The position numbers and the translations under genes are program-made. 64,000 bases of DNA from Cryptomeria japonica (taxonomy: Eukaryota; Streptophyta; Pinopsida; Cupressales; Cupressaceae). Shown here in pieces: positions 36,292 through 50,200 of the stretch (its first letter is position 1; the number at the start of each line of letters is the position of its first letter). The DNA lies in the NCBI RefSeq assembly GCF_030272615.1, contig NW_026729263.1:33501-97500 (forward strand). Direction: 5' to 3'. The notes under the pieces were generated by a model. It ran no database searches. It was given only the letters and a program-made list of their open reading frames with translations, and was not told the origin of the DNA.

Positions 36292-39200
36292 GCAAACCGC
36301 GACCCACGTGCGAATCCACCCCGGCCACCCACCCCCGTCGAGGTGCACACCCTCCCTCGCGAAGTGCGCCCCGTTCGCCAAGTGTGAGCCCTGCCCGGGT
36401 GCGCGCACCTTGCTAGGGCGTCGGGTGTGCACCCGGCCCGGCCTACGTGCGTGCACCTGGAGGGGGCGTCGTGTGCGTGCAGTGTCCCGTCTGCAACGCG
36501 GTGCCCACACACCACCTCGGGCGCAACGACCTGCGCTCACATGTGGGCCGAGTGCACCTTGGTGCATGTTCGGGGCGCCTCGGGTGCACGCTCGATCTTG
36601 CCCCGGTGCACCAAGGCGCTCGGTTTGCCCCGGGTGCGCACTTGGTGCAAGGTGGGCACCCAAAATAGGGATCAAGCACCAAAACACAAGTTTCGGGATG
36701 CAAAATGGGACCCAAGGACCACAAATGCGTTCCAAGACCCATGATGGGTCCACGAGAACAAAAATGTGTTCCGAGACTTAATAAACAAATATTGGGTTTT
36801 AGGAGAAGAAACATGCTCTGATGCCCAAAACGAGAATCGACCCCGAAAAGGCCACAGGCCAAAAGTGGGATGCGAGACAAAAAAAAATGGGACCCGAGGA
36901 CCAAAATTGGGTTCCCAGGTCGAAGACAGGGCAACCGGACAAGAAACGACCTCTAAGGCTCGAAATGAGTCCCGACGACTAAAACTTGACAAGAAGCACC
37001 CATCAGGCACCCAACTCGACACCCATGGGATGCCGACCCACCCGGGCTTCCACCTAGCACACCTTGGCACCCACCCACCCTCGCACCCAACCTCGCACCC
37101 AACTTAGCACCTTTGAACCCACATTGGCACTCACCCTGACCCTGGCACCTTGGAACCCACATTGGCACTCACCTTGACCCTGGCACCCACCTTTGCACTC
37201 ACCTTGGGACCCACCCTGGCTCCCACCTCGGCACCCACCCAGACACCCACCTTGGTTCCTTGGCACCCACCTTGGATCCTTGGCACCCACCCCGACACCC
37301 ACCTTGGCACGCAACTTGGCTACTTGCCACCCACCTTGGCTCCTTGACGCCCACCCCGACAACCACCCCGTGACCTACCCTGGCTAGGGTTGGTGCACAC
37401 CCACCCTGGTGCCCACCTTGGCACCCACCCTATGACCCACCTTGGCACGCACCTTAGTACCCACCCCGTTACCCACCCTAGGACCCACCCCGTGACCCAC
37501 CTTGGCCAGGGTGGGTGCCTTGGTGCGCACAACTTGCCTGGGCTGCACACCAGGGCGGGCTCAAGATGGCACCCGCGTTCCGTTTTTTTCACTATCTTTC
37601 AAAACGGAAATTTTAAAATCTCATTTTTTTCTTTTTTTTGCCTTTTCTGGAAATTAGTGAAGGCAGCGCATCAAAGGTGCGCAATGCTGGTGCGAACCCG
37701 GGAGCGCTCCGATGTGTGCTCCAAGGTGCGGCGTGCACGAAGTCCGAGCCCGGTTTGCCCCGGGTGCGCACCTCGCGTGCACCTTCGCCGGGGTGAGCAC
37801 CTTGGCTGGGTTGCGCGCCCTGGTGCGTACCAAGGAGCGCTCTGAAGTGTGCTCCAAGGTGCGGCGTGCACGAAGTCGGAGCCCGGTTTGCCCCGGGTGT
37901 GCACCTCGGGTGCGCACCTCGCGTGCACCTTCGCTGCGGTGGGCACCTTGGCTGGGTTGCGCGCCTTGGTGGGCACCATGCAGTGCACGAAGTCGGAGCC
38001 CGGTTTGCCCCGGGCGCGCACCTCCGCCAGGGTGGGCACCTTGGTGCGCACAACTTGCCTGGGCTGCGCATCAGGAAGGGCTCAAGATGGCACCCGCGTT
38101 CCGTTTTTTTCACTATCTTTCAGAACGGAAATTTTAAAATATCGTTTTTTTTTGCCTTTTCTGGAAATTAGTGAAGGCAGCGCATCAAAGGTGCGCAACG
38201 CTGGTGCGAACCTGGGAGCGCTCCGATGTGTGCTCCAAGGTGCGGCGTGCACGAAGTCGGAGCCCGGTTTGCCTCGGGTGCGCCCTGGTGGGCACCATGG
38301 TGCGCACCAAGGAGCGCTCCGAAGTGTGCTCCAAGGTGCGGCCTGCACGAAGTCGGAGCCCGGTTTGCCCCGGGTGTGCACCTCGGGTGGGCACCTTGGT
38401 GCGCATGCCTTGCCTGGGCTGCGCACCAGGGCGGGCTCAAGATGGCACCCGCGTTCCTTTTTTTTCACTATCTTTCAAAACGGAAATTTTAAAATCTCAT
38501 TTTTTTTTGCCTTTTTCTGGAAATTAGTGAAGGCAGCGCATCAAAGGTGCGCACCTCGCTGCCCACCACGGTGCGCAACGCCGGTGGGCACCCGGGAGTG
38601 CTTCGAAGTGTGCTCCAAGGTGCTGCGTGCACGTTGTCGGAGCCCGGTTTGCCCCGGGTGCGCACCTCGCGTGCACCTTCGTCGGGGTGGGCACCTTGGC
38701 TTGGTTTGCCCCGGCTGCGCTCCGAAGCGGGGTTATTGGAGCGCCGCCTCTTTTTTTGTCGGAGCGTTTGGTGGGGTTTCTCGCATTGGCTCTTCCGAGG
38801 CCCGGTTGCCACCCTGGCGCGCACGAAGTCGGAAGTAGGGTTAATTGCCCGGGTGCGCACCTTTGCCAGGGTGGCACCTTACCTGGGCTGCGCACCAGGG
38901 CGGGCTCAAGATGGCACGCGCGTTCCGTTTTTTTCACTATCTTTCAAAACGGAAATTTTAAAATCTCCTTTTTTTTTTGCCTTTTCTGGAAATTAGTGAA
39001 GGCAGCGCATCAAAGGTGCGCACCTCGCTGCCCACCTTGGTGTGCTCTGAGGTGCGCACCCGGGAGCGCTACGAAGTGTGCTCCAAGGTGCGGCGTGCAC
39101 GTTGTCGGAGCCCGGTTTGCCCCGGGTGCGCACCTCGCCTGCACCTTGGCCGGGGTGGGCACCTTGGCTGGGTTTGCCCAGGGTGCGCTCCGAAGCGGGG

Positions 39201-42200
39201 TTACTGGAGCGCCCCCTCTTTTTTTGTCAGAGAGTTTGGTGGGGTTTCTCGCATTGGCTCTTCCCAGGCCCGGTTGTTGGGTGCGCTCCCACCCTGGCGC
39301 GCGCGAAGTTGGAAGTTGGGTTAATTGCCCGGGCGCGCACCTTCGCCAGGGTGGGCACCTTGGTGCGCAAACCTTGGCTGGGCTGCGCACCAGGGCGGGC
39401 TCAAGATGGCACCAGCATTCCCTTTTTCTCACTATCTTTCAAAACGGAAATTTTAAAATCTCGTTTTTTTTTTGCCTTTTATGGAAATTAGTGAAGGCAT
39501 CGCATCAAAGGTGCGCACCTCGCTGCCCACCTTGGTGTGCTCCGAGGTGCCCACCACGGTGCGCAACGCCGGTGCGAACCCGGGAGCGCCCCGATGTGTG
39601 CTCCAAGGTGCGGCGTGCACGAAGTCGGACCCCGGTTTGCCCCGGGTGCGCACCTCGCGTGCACCTTGGTGCGCACACCTTGGCTGGGTTGCGCGGCCTG
39701 GTGGGCACCATGGTGCGCACCAAGGAGCGCTCCGAAGTGTGCTCCAAGGTGCGGCGTGCACGAAGTCGGAGCCCGGTTTGCCCCGGGTGCGCACCTTCGC
39801 CGCGGTGGGCACCATGGCGTGCACGAAGTCGGAGCCCGGTTTGCCCCGGGTGCGCACCTCGCGTGCACCTTCGCCGGGGTGGGCACCTCGGCTGGGTTGC
39901 GCGCCCTGGTGCGCACCAAGGAGCGCTCTGAAGTGTGCTCCAAGGTGCGGCGTGCACGAAGTCGGAGCCCGGTTTGCCCCGGGTGTGCACCTCGCGTGCA
40001 CCTTCGCTGCGGTGGGCACCTTGGCTGGGTTGCGCGCCTTGGTGGGCACCATGCAGTGCACGAAGTCGGAGCCCGGTTTGCCCCGGGCGCGCACCTCCGC
40101 CAGGGTGGGCACCTTGGTGCGCACAACTTGCCTGGGCTGCGCACCAGGAAGGGCTCAAGATGGCACCCGCGTTCCGTTTTTTTCACTATCTTTCAGAACG
40201 GAAATTTTAAAATATCGTTTTTTTTTGCCTTTTCTGGAAATTAGTGAAGGCAGCGCATCAAAGGTGCGCAACGCTGGTGCGAACCTGGGAGCGCTCCGAT
40301 GTGTGCTCCAAGGTGCGGCGTGCACGAAGTCGGACCCCGGTTTGCCCCGGGTGCGCACCTCGCGTGCACCTTGGTGCGCACACCTTGGCTGGGTTGCGCG
40401 CCCTGGTGGGCACCATGGTGCGCACCAAGGAGCGCTCCGAAGTGTGCTCCAAGGTGCGGCGTGCACGAAGTCGGAGCCCGGTTTGCCCCGGGTGCGCACC
40501 TCGCGTGCACCTTCGCCGCGGTGGGCACCATGGCGTGCACGAAGTCGGAGCCCGGTTTGCCCCGGGTGCGCACCTCGCGTGCACCTTCGCCGGGGTGGGC
40601 ACCTTAGTGTGCAGACCTTGGCTGGGTTGCGCGCCCTGGTGGGCACCATGGTGCGCACCAAGGAGCGCTCCGAAGTGTGCTCCAAGGTGCGGCCTGCACG
40701 AAGTCGGAGCCCGGTTTGCCCCGGGTGTGCACCTCGGGTGGGCACCTTGGTGCGCATGCCTTGCCTGGGCTGCGCACCAGGGCGGGCTCAAGATGGCACC
40801 CGCGTTCCTTTTTTTTCACTATCTTTCAAAACGGAAATTTTAAAATCTCATTTTTTTTTGCCTTTTTCTGGAAATTAGTGAAGGCAGCGCATCAAAGGTG
40901 CGCACCTCGCTGCCCACCACGGTGCGCAACGCCGGTGGGCACCCGGGAGTGCTTCGAAGTGTGCTCCAAGGTGCTGCGTGCACGTTGTCGGAGCCCGGTT
41001 TGCCCCGGGTGCGCACCTCGCGTGCACCTTCGTCGGGGTGGGCACCTTGGCTGGGTTTGCCCCGGCTGCGCTCCGAAGCGGGGTTATTGGAGCGCCGCCT
41101 CTTTTTTTGTCGGAGCGTTTGGTGGGGTTTCTCGCATTGGCTCTTCCGAGGCCCGGTTGCCACCCTGGCGCGCACGAAGTCGGAAGTAGGGTTAATTGCC
41201 CGGGTGCGCACCTTTGCCAGGGTGGGCACCTTACCTGGGCTGCGCACCAGGGCGGGCTCAAGATGGCACGCGCGTTCCGTTTTTTTCACTATCTTTCAAA
41301 ACGGAAATTTTAAAATCTCCTTTTTTTTTTGCCTTTTCTGGAAATTAGTGAAGGCAGCGCATCAAAGGTGCGCACCTCGCTGCCCACCTTGGTGTGCTCT
41401 GAGGTGCGCACCCGGGAGCGCTACGAAGTGTGCTCCAAGGTGCGGCGTGCACGTTGTCGGAGCCCGGTTTGCCCCGGGTGCGCACCTCGCCTGCACCTTG
41501 GCCGGGGTGGGCACCTTGGCTGGGTTTGCCCAGGGTGCGCTCCGAAGCGGGGTTACTGGAGCGCCCCCTCTTTTTTTGTCAGAGCGTTTGGTGGGGTTTC
41601 TCGCATTGGCTCTTCCCAGGCCCGGTTGTTGGGTGCGCTCCCACCCTGGCGCGCGCGAAGTTGGAAGTTGGGTTAATTGCCCGGGCGCGCACCTTCGCCA
41701 GGGTGGGCACCTTGGTGCGCACACCTTGGCTGGGCTGCGCACCAGGGCGGGCTCAAGATGGCACCAGCATTCCCTTTTTCTCACTATCTTTCAAAACGGA
41801 AATTTTAAAATCTCGTTTTTTTTTTGCCTTTTATGGAAATTAGTGAAGGCATCGCATCAAAGGTGCGCACCTCGCTGCCCACCTTGGTGTGCTCCGAGGT
41901 GCCCACCACGGTGCGCAACGCCGGTGCGAACCCGGGAGCGCCCCGATGTGTGCTCCAAGGTGCGGCGTGCACGAAGTCGGACCCCGGTTTGCCCCGGGTG
42001 CGCACCTCGCGTGCACCTTGGTGCGCACACCTTGGCTGGGTTGCGCGGCCTGGTGGGCACCATGGTGCGCACCAAGGAGCGCTCCGAAGTGTGCTCCAAG
42101 GTGCGGCGTGCACGAAGTCGGAGCCCGGTTTGCCCCGGGTACGCACCTCGCGTGCACCTTCGCCGGGGTGGGCACCTCGGCTGGGTTGCGCGCCCTGGTG

Positions 42201-44055
42201 CGCACCAAGGAGCGCTCCGAAGTGTGCTCCAAGGTGCGGCGTGCACGAAGTCGGAGCCCGGTTTGCCCCGGGTGCGCACCTTCGCCGCGGTGCGCACCAT
42301 GGCGTGCACGAAGTCGGAGCCCGGTTTGCCCCGGGTGCGCACCTCGCGTGCACCTTCGGCGGGGTTGCGCGCCCTGGTGGGCACCATGGTGCGCACCAAG
42401 GAGCGCTCCGAAGTGTGCTCCAAGGTGCGGCGTGCACGAAGTCGGAGCCCGGTTTGCCCCGGGTGCGCACCTCGCGTGCACCTTCGGCGGGGTTGCGCGC
42501 CCTGGTGGGCACCATGGTGCGCACCAAGGAGCGCTCCGAAGTGTGCTCCAAGGTGCGGCGTGCACGAAGTCGGAGCCCGGTTTGCCCCGGGTGCGCACCT
42601 CGCGTGCACCTTCGCCGCGGTGGGCACCATGGCGTGCACGAAGTCGGAGCCCGGTTTGCCCCGGGTGCGCACCTCGCGTGCACCTTCGCCGGGGTGGGCA
42701 CCTCGGCTGGGTTGCGCGCCCTGGTGCGCACCAAGGAGCGCTCCGAAGTGTGCTCCAAGGTGCGGCGTGCACGAAGTCGGAGCCCGGTTTGCCCCGGGTG
42801 CGCACCTCGCGTGCACCTTCGCCAGGGTGGGCACCTCGGTGCGCACACCTTCTCAATGTTTTCTTGCCTTTTCTGGAAATTGGTGAAGGCAGCGCATCAA
42901 AGGTGCGCACCTCGGTGTGCTCCGAGGTGCGAACCCGAGAGCGCTCCGAGGTGCCCACGAAGTCGAAAGTCGGGTTAATTGCATTGTTTTCCCCGGGTGC
43001 GCTCCGAGGTGCGCAACATCGGCGCGCACCAAGGAGGGCTCCGAAGTGTGCTCCAAGGTGCGCACGATGGCGTGCACCTCTGGTGCGCACGATTCGGAGC
43101 TCGGTTTGACCGGGGTGCGCACACCTTGGCTGGGTTGCGCACCTTTTGTGCGCTCCAAGGTGCGCACGAAGTCGGAGCTCGGTTTGCCCCGGGTGCGCAC
43201 CTTCGCCAGGGTGCGCACCTTGATGCGCACGCCTTGGCTGGGCTGCGCACCTTGGTGGGCGCCATGGTGCGCACCTTTCGTGCGCTCCAAGGTGCGCACG
43301 AAGTCGGAGCTCGGTTTGCCCCGGGTGCGCACCTTGGTGGGCGCCATGGTGCACTCCGAGGTGCCCAAGATTGGTGCGCACCAAGGAGCGCTCCGAAGTG
43401 CGCTCCAAGGTGCGCGCGAAGTCGAAAGTTGGGTTAATTGTCCGGTTTGCCTCGGGTGCGCACCTTGCGTGCACCTTCGCCAGGGTGGGCGCCTTGGTGC
43501 GCACACCTTGGCTGGGCTGCGCACACCTTGGCACCCGCGTTTCCTTCATTTTAAATTTTTTTTTTTTACAATCTCTCAAGTGGGAAATTCTATAATCTCA
43601 ACTTTTTTTGCCTTTTCAGGAAACTTTTGAATGGAGCGCATCATTGGTGCGCTCCGAAGTGTGCTCCAAAGCTCTCTCCAGCTGCGTGCACCTGCCCCGG
43701 CCGCGCACCCGGCCCCGCCCAGCTTCGCTCACCTGTCCCGGGCGTCTGGTGCGGAACCTTAGAGTAAGAAACATCACCGTGCACCTTGGCCAACGTGCGC
43801 GACTCGACCGAGCGCGCACTGGCCGAGGTGCACACCGATTTCACCTGGGTGCGCGCGCAGCACCTCGGGCGCACCGGGGTGCGCGCACAACGCCCGGGTT
43901 GCACCGTGGCCTGTGTGCTCGGGGCGCCTCGGGTGCGCGCTCGGTGTCGCCCCCGCGCGCGCGGTAGTGCGGGCAGCGCACCCCGGCCCGGCCCGGCCCC
44001 GACGAGAACGCAAACGGGCAAAAGGTTTATTCAAATAGCATTGCGACGCCCGGCG

Positions 44056-44068
44056 AAAAACTAAAAAA
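44056..44068 (-). terminator. Pol III terminator of 5S copy 6
   Basis: T6-AG-T5 directly after the gene. Confidence 0.9.
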
Positions 44069-44186
44069 GGGTGCAACACCGGGACTTCCCGGGAGGTCAC
44101 CCATCCCAGTACTACTCCGGCCCAAGCGCGCTTAACTGCGGAGTTCTGATGGGATCCGGTGCACTAACGCTGGTATGATCGCACCC
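44069..44186 (-). rRNA. 5S rRNA: 5S ribosomal RNA, copy 6
   Basis: Identical gene in U5, the unit closest to the array consensus. Confidence 0.98.
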
Positions 44187-44214
44187 GTTATGAGCTTGTC
44201 GCAGTGTGTACTTA
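44187..44214 (-). promoter_or_regulatory. 5S upstream promoter region, copy 6
   Basis: TAAGTA at -28 to -23 and C at -1, as in copy 1. Confidence 0.75.
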
Positions 44215-47200
44215 GCAAACCGCGACCCACGTGCGAATCCACCCCGGCCACCCACCCCCGTCGAGGTGCACACCCTCCCTCGCGAAGTGCGCCCCGTTCG
44301 CCAAGTGTGAGCCCTGCCCGGGTGCGCGCACCTTGCTAGGGCGTCGGGTGTGCACCCGGCCCGGCCTACGTGCGTGCACCTGGAGGGGGCGTCGTGTGCG
44401 TGCAGTGTCCCGTCTGCAACGCGGTGCCCACACACCACCTCGGGCGCAACGACCTGCGCTCACATGTGGGCCGAGTGCACCTTGGTGCATGTTCGGGGCG
44501 CCTCGGGTGCACGCTCGATCTTGCCCCGGTGCACCAAGGCGCTCGGTTTGCCCCGGGTGCGCACTTGGTGCAAGGTGGGCACCCAAAATAGGGATCAAGC
44601 ACCAAAACACAAGTTTCGGGATGCAAAATGGGACCCAAGGACCACAAATGCGTTCCAAGACCCATGATGGGTCCACGAGAACAAAAATGTGTTCCGAGAC
44701 TTAATAAACAAATATTGGGTTTTAGGAGAAGAAACATGCTCTGATGCCCAAAACGAGAATCGACCCCGAAAAGGCCACAGGCCAAAAGTGGGATGCGAGA
44801 CAAAAAAAAATGGGACCCGAGGACCAAAATTGGGTTCCCAGGTCGAAGACAGGGCAACCGGACAAGAAACGACCTCTAAGGCTCGAAATGAGTCCCGACG
44901 ACTAAAACTTGACAAGAAGCACCCATCAGGCACCCAACTCGACACCCATGGGATGCCGACCCACCCGGGCTTCCACCTAGCACACCTTGGCACCCACCCA
45001 CCCTCGCACCCAACCTCGCACCCAACTTAGCACCTTTGAACCCACATTGGCACTCACCCTGACCCTGGCACCTTGGAACCCACATTGGCACTCACCTTGA
45101 CCCTGGCACCCACCTTTGCACTCACCTTGGGACCCACCCTGGCTCCCACCTCGGCACCCACCCAGACACCCACCTTGGTTCCTTGGCACCCACCTTGGAT
45201 CCTTGGCACCCACCCCGACACCCACCTTGGCACGCAACTTGGCTACTTGCCACCCACCTTGGCTCCTTGACGCCCACCCCGACAACCACCCCGTGACCTA
45301 CCCTGGCTAGGGTTGGTGCACACCCACCCTGGTGCCCACCTTGGCACCCACCCTATGACCCACCTTGGCACGCACCTTAGTACCCACCCCGTTACCCACC
45401 CTAGGACCCACCCCGTGACCCACCTTGGCCAGGGTGGGTGCCTTGGTGCGCACAACTTGCCTGGGCTGCACACCAGGGCGGGCTCAAGATGGCACCCGCG
45501 TTCCGTTTTTTTCACTATCTTTCAAAACGGAAATTTTAAAATCTCATTTTTTTCTTTTTTTTGCCTTTTCTGGAAATTAGTGAAGGCAGCGCATCAAAGG
45601 TGCGCAATGCTGGTGCGAACCCGGGAGCGCTCCGATGTGTGCTCCAAGGTGCGGCGTGCACGAAGTCCGAGCCCGGTTTGCCCCGGGTGCGCACCTCGCG
45701 TGCACCTTCGCCGGGGTGAGCACCTTGGCTGGGTTGCGCGCCCTGGTGCGTACCAAGGAGCGCTCTGAAGTGTGCTCCAAGGTGCGGCGTGCACGAAGTC
45801 GGAGCCCGGTTTGCCCCGGGTGTGCACCTCGGGTGCGCACCTCGCGTGCACCTTCGCTGCGGTGGGCACCTTGGCTGGGTTGCGCGCCTTGGTGGGCACC
45901 ATGCAGTGCACGAAGTCGGAGCCCGGTTTGCCCCGGGCGCGCACCTCCGCCAGGGTGGGCACCTTGGTGCGCACAACTTGCCTGGGCTGCGCATCAGGAA
46001 GGGCTCAAGATGGCACCCGCGTTCCGTTTTTTTCACTATCTTTCAGAACGGAAATTTTAAAATATCGTTTTTTTTTGCCTTTTCTGGAAATTAGTGAAGG
46101 CAGCGCATCAAAGGTGCGCAACGCTGGTGCGAACCTGGGAGCGCTCCGATGTGTGCTCCAAGGTGCGGCGTGCACGAAGTCGGAGCCCGGTTTGCCTCGG
46201 GTGCGCCCTGGTGGGCACCATGGTGCGCACCAAGGAGCGCTCCGAAGTGTGCTCCAAGGTGCGGCCTGCACGAAGTCGGAGCCCGGTTTGCCCCGGGTGT
46301 GCACCTCGGGTGGGCACCTTGGTGCGCATGCCTTGCCTGGGCTGCGCACCAGGGCGGGCTCAAGATGGCACCCGCGTTCCTTTTTTTTCACTATCTTTCA
46401 AAACGGAAATTTTAAAATCTCATTTTTTTTTGCCTTTTTCTGGAAATTAGTGAAGGCAGCGCATCAAAGGTGCGCACCTCGCTGCCCACCACGGTGCGCA
46501 ACGCCGGTGGGCACCCGGGAGTGCTTCGAAGTGTGCTCCAAGGTGCTGCGTGCACGTTGTCGGAGCCCGGTTTGCCCCGGGTGCGCACCTCGCGTGCACC
46601 TTCGTCGGGGTGGGCACCTTGGCTTGGTTTGCCCCGGCTGCGCTCCGAAGCGGGGTTATTGGAGCGCCGCCTCTTTTTTTGTCGGAGCGTTTGGTGGGGT
46701 TTCTCGCATTGGCTCTTCCGAGGCCCGGTTGCCACCCTGGCGCGCACGAAGTCGGAAGTAGGGTTAATTGCCCGGGTGCGCACCTTTGCCAGGGTGGCAC
46801 CTTACCTGGGCTGCGCACCAGGGCGGGCTCAAGATGGCACGCGCGTTCCGTTTTTTTCACTATCTTTCAAAACGGAAATTTTAAAATCTCCTTTTTTTTT
46901 TGCCTTTTCTGGAAATTAGTGAAGGCAGCGCATCAAAGGTGCGCACCTCGCTGCCCACCTTGGTGTGCTCTGAGGTGCGCACCCGGGAGCGCTACGAAGT
47001 GTGCTCCAAGGTGCGGCGTGCACGTTGTCGGAGCCCGGTTTGCCCCGGGTGCGCACCTCGCCTGCACCTTGGCCGGGGTGGGCACCTTGGCTGGGTTTGC
47101 CCAGGGTGCGCTCCGAAGCGGGGTTACTGGAGCGCCCCCTCTTTTTTTGTCAGAGAGTTTGGTGGGGTTTCTCGCATTGGCTCTTCCCAGGCCCGGTTGT

Positions 47201-50200
47201 TGGGTGCGCTCCCACCCTGGCGCGCGCGAAGTTGGAAGTTGGGTTAATTGCCCGGGCGCGCACCTTCGCCAGGGTGGGCACCTTGGTGCGCAAACCTTGG
47301 CTGGGCTGCGCACCAGGGCTGGGCTCAAGATGGCACCAGCATTCCCTTTTTCTCACTATCTTTCAAAACGGAAATTTTAAAATCTCGTTTTTTTTTTGCC
47401 TTTTATGGAAATTAGTGAAGGCATCGCATCAAAGGTGCGCACCTCGCTGCCCACCTTGGTGTGCTCCGAGGTGCCCACCACGGTGCGCAACGCCGGTGCG
47501 AACCCGGGAGCGCCCCGATGTGTGCTCCAAGGTGCGGCGTGCACGAAGTCGGACCCCGGTTTGCCCCGGGTGCGCACCTCGCGTGCACCTTGGTGCGCAC
47601 ACCTTGGCTGGGTTGCGCGGCCTGGTGGGCACCATGGTGCGCACCAAGGAGCGCTCCGAAGTGTGCTCCAAGGTGCGGCGTGCACGAAGTCGGAGCCCGG
47701 TTTGCCCCGGGTGCGCACCTTCGCCGCGGTGGGCACCATGGCGTGCACGAAGTCGGAGCCCGGTTTGCCCCGGGTGCGCACCTCGCGTGCACCTTCGCCG
47801 GGGTGGGCACCTCGGCTGGGTTGCGCGCCCTGGTGCGCACCAAGGAGCGCTCTGAAGTGTGCTCCAAGGTGCGGCGTGCACGAAGTCGGAGCCCGGTTTG
47901 CCCCGGGTGTGCACCTCGCGTGCACCTTCGCTGCGGTGGGCACCTTGGCTGGGTTGCGCGCCTTGGTGGGCACCATGCAGTGCACGAAGTCGGAGCCCGG
48001 TTTGCCCCGGGCGCGCACCTCCGCCAGGGTGGGCACCTTGGTGCGCACAACTTGCCTGGGCTGCGCACCAGGAAGGGCTCAAGATGGCACCCGCGTTCCG
48101 TTTTTTTCACTATCTTTCAGAACGGAAATTTTAAAATATCGTTTTTTTTTGCCTTTTCTGGAAATTAGTGAAGGCAGCGCATCAAAGGTGCGCAACGCTG
48201 GTGCGAACCTGGGAGCGCTCCGATGTGTGCTCCAAGGTGCGGCGTGCACGAAGTCGGACCCCGGTTTGCCCCGGGTGCGCACCTCGCGTGCACCTTGGTG
48301 CGCACACCTTGGCTGGGTTGCGCGCCCTGGTGGGCACCATGGTGCGCACCAAGGAGCGCTCCGAAGTGTGCTCCAAGGTGCGGCGTGCACGAAGTCGGAG
48401 CCCGGTTTGCCCCGGGTGCGCACCTCGCGTGCACCTTCGCCGCGGTGGGCACCATGGCGTGCACGAAGTCGGAGCCCGGTTTGCCCCGGGTGCGCACCTC
48501 GCGTGCACCTTCGCCGGGGTGGGCACCTTAGTGTGCAGACCTTGGCTGGGTTGCGCGCCCTGGTGGGCACCATGGTGCGCACCAAGGAGCGCTCCGAAGT
48601 GTGCTCCAAGGTGCGGCCTGCACGAAGTCGGAGCCCGGTTTGCCCCGGGTGTGCACCTCGGGTGGGCACCTTGGTGCGCATGCCTTGCCTGGGCTGCGCA
48701 CCAGGGCGGGCTCAAGATGGCACCCGCGTTCCTTTTTTTTCACTATCTTTCAAAACGGAAATTTTAAAATCTCATTTTTTTTTGCCTTTTTCTGGAAATT
48801 AGTGAAGGCAGCGCATCAAAGGTGCGCACCTCGCTGCCCACCACGGTGCGCAACGCCGGTGGGCACCCGGGAGTGCTTCGAAGTGTGCTCCAAGGTGCTG
48901 CGTGCACGTTGTCGGAGCCCGGTTTGCCCCGGGTGCGCACCTCGCGTGCACCTTCGTCGGGGTGGGCACCTTGGCTGGGTTTGCCCCGGCTGCGCTCCGA
49001 AGCGGGGTTATTGGAGCGCCGCCTCTTTTTTTGTCGGAGCGTTTGGTGGGGTTTCTCGCATTGGCTCTTCCGAGGCCCGGTTGCCACCCTGGCGCGCACG
49101 AAGTCGGAAGTAGGGTTAATTGCCCGGGTGCGCACCTTTGCCAGGGTGGGCACCTTACCTGGGCTGCGCACCAGGGCGGGCTCAAGATGGCACGCGCGTT
49201 CCGTTTTTTTCACTATCTTTCAAAACGGAAATTTTAAAATCTCCTTTTTTTTTTGCCTTTTCTGGAAATTAGTGAAGGCAGCGCATCAAAGGTGCGCACC
49301 TCGCTGCCCACCTTGGTGTGCTCTGAGGTGCGCACCCGGGAGCGCTACGAAGTGTGCTCCAAGGTGCGGCGTGCACGTTGTCGGAGCCCGGTTTGCCCCG
49401 GGTGCGCACCTCGCCTGCACCTTGGCCGGGGTGGGCACCTTGGCTGGGTTTGCCCAGGGTGCGCTCCGAAGCGGGGTTACTGGAGCGCCCCCTCTTTTTT
49501 TGTCAGAGCGTTTGGTGGGGTTTCTCGCATTGGCTCTTCCCAGGCCCGGTTGTTGGGTGCGCTCCCACCCTGGCGCGCGCGAAGTTGGAAGTTGGGTTAA
49601 TTGCCCGGGCGCGCACCTTCGCCAGGGTGGGCACCTTGGTGCGCACACCTTGGCTGGGCTGCGCACCAGGGCGGGCTCAAGATGGCACCAGCATTCCCTT
49701 TTTCTCACTATCTTTCAAAACGGAAATTTTAAAATCTCGTTTTTTTTTTGCCTTTTATGGAAATTAGTGAAGGCATCGCATCAAAGGTGCGCACCTCGCT
49801 GCCCACCTTGGTGTGCTCCGAGGTGCCCACCACGGTGCGCAACGCCGGTGCGAACCCGGGAGCGCCCCGATGTGTGCTCCAAGGTGCGGCGTGCACGAAG
49901 TCGGACCCCGGTTTGCCCCGGGTGCGCACCTCGCGTGCACCTTGGTGCGCACACCTTGGCTGGGTTGCGCGGCCTGGTGGGCACCATGGTGCGCACCAAG
50001 GAGCGCTCCGAAGTGTGCTCCAAGGTGCGGCGTGCACGAAGTCGGAGCCCGGTTTGCCCCGGGTACGCACCTCGCGTGCACCTTCGCCGGGGTGGGCACC
50101 TCGGCTGGGTTGCGCGCCCTGGTGCGCACCAAGGAGCGCTCCGAAGTGTGCTCCAAGGTGCGGCGTGCACGAAGTCGGAGCCCGGTTTGCCCCGGGTGCG

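Larger units (their letters stand above)
29596..37518. repeat. Macrosatellite unit U4, complete (7923 bp)
   Basis: Same layout, with three private substitutions spread over 1.2 kb: A at 31882, G at 32683 and T at 33035. It has no private indels. These substitutions are better evidence that the unit is a distinct copy than the homopolymer-type indels seen elsewhere. Confidence 0.93.
37519..45441. repeat. Macrosatellite unit U5, complete (7923 bp)
   Basis: No private change was noticed by eye against the consensus of the other units, so this copy is the closest to a master sequence for the array. Confidence 0.93.
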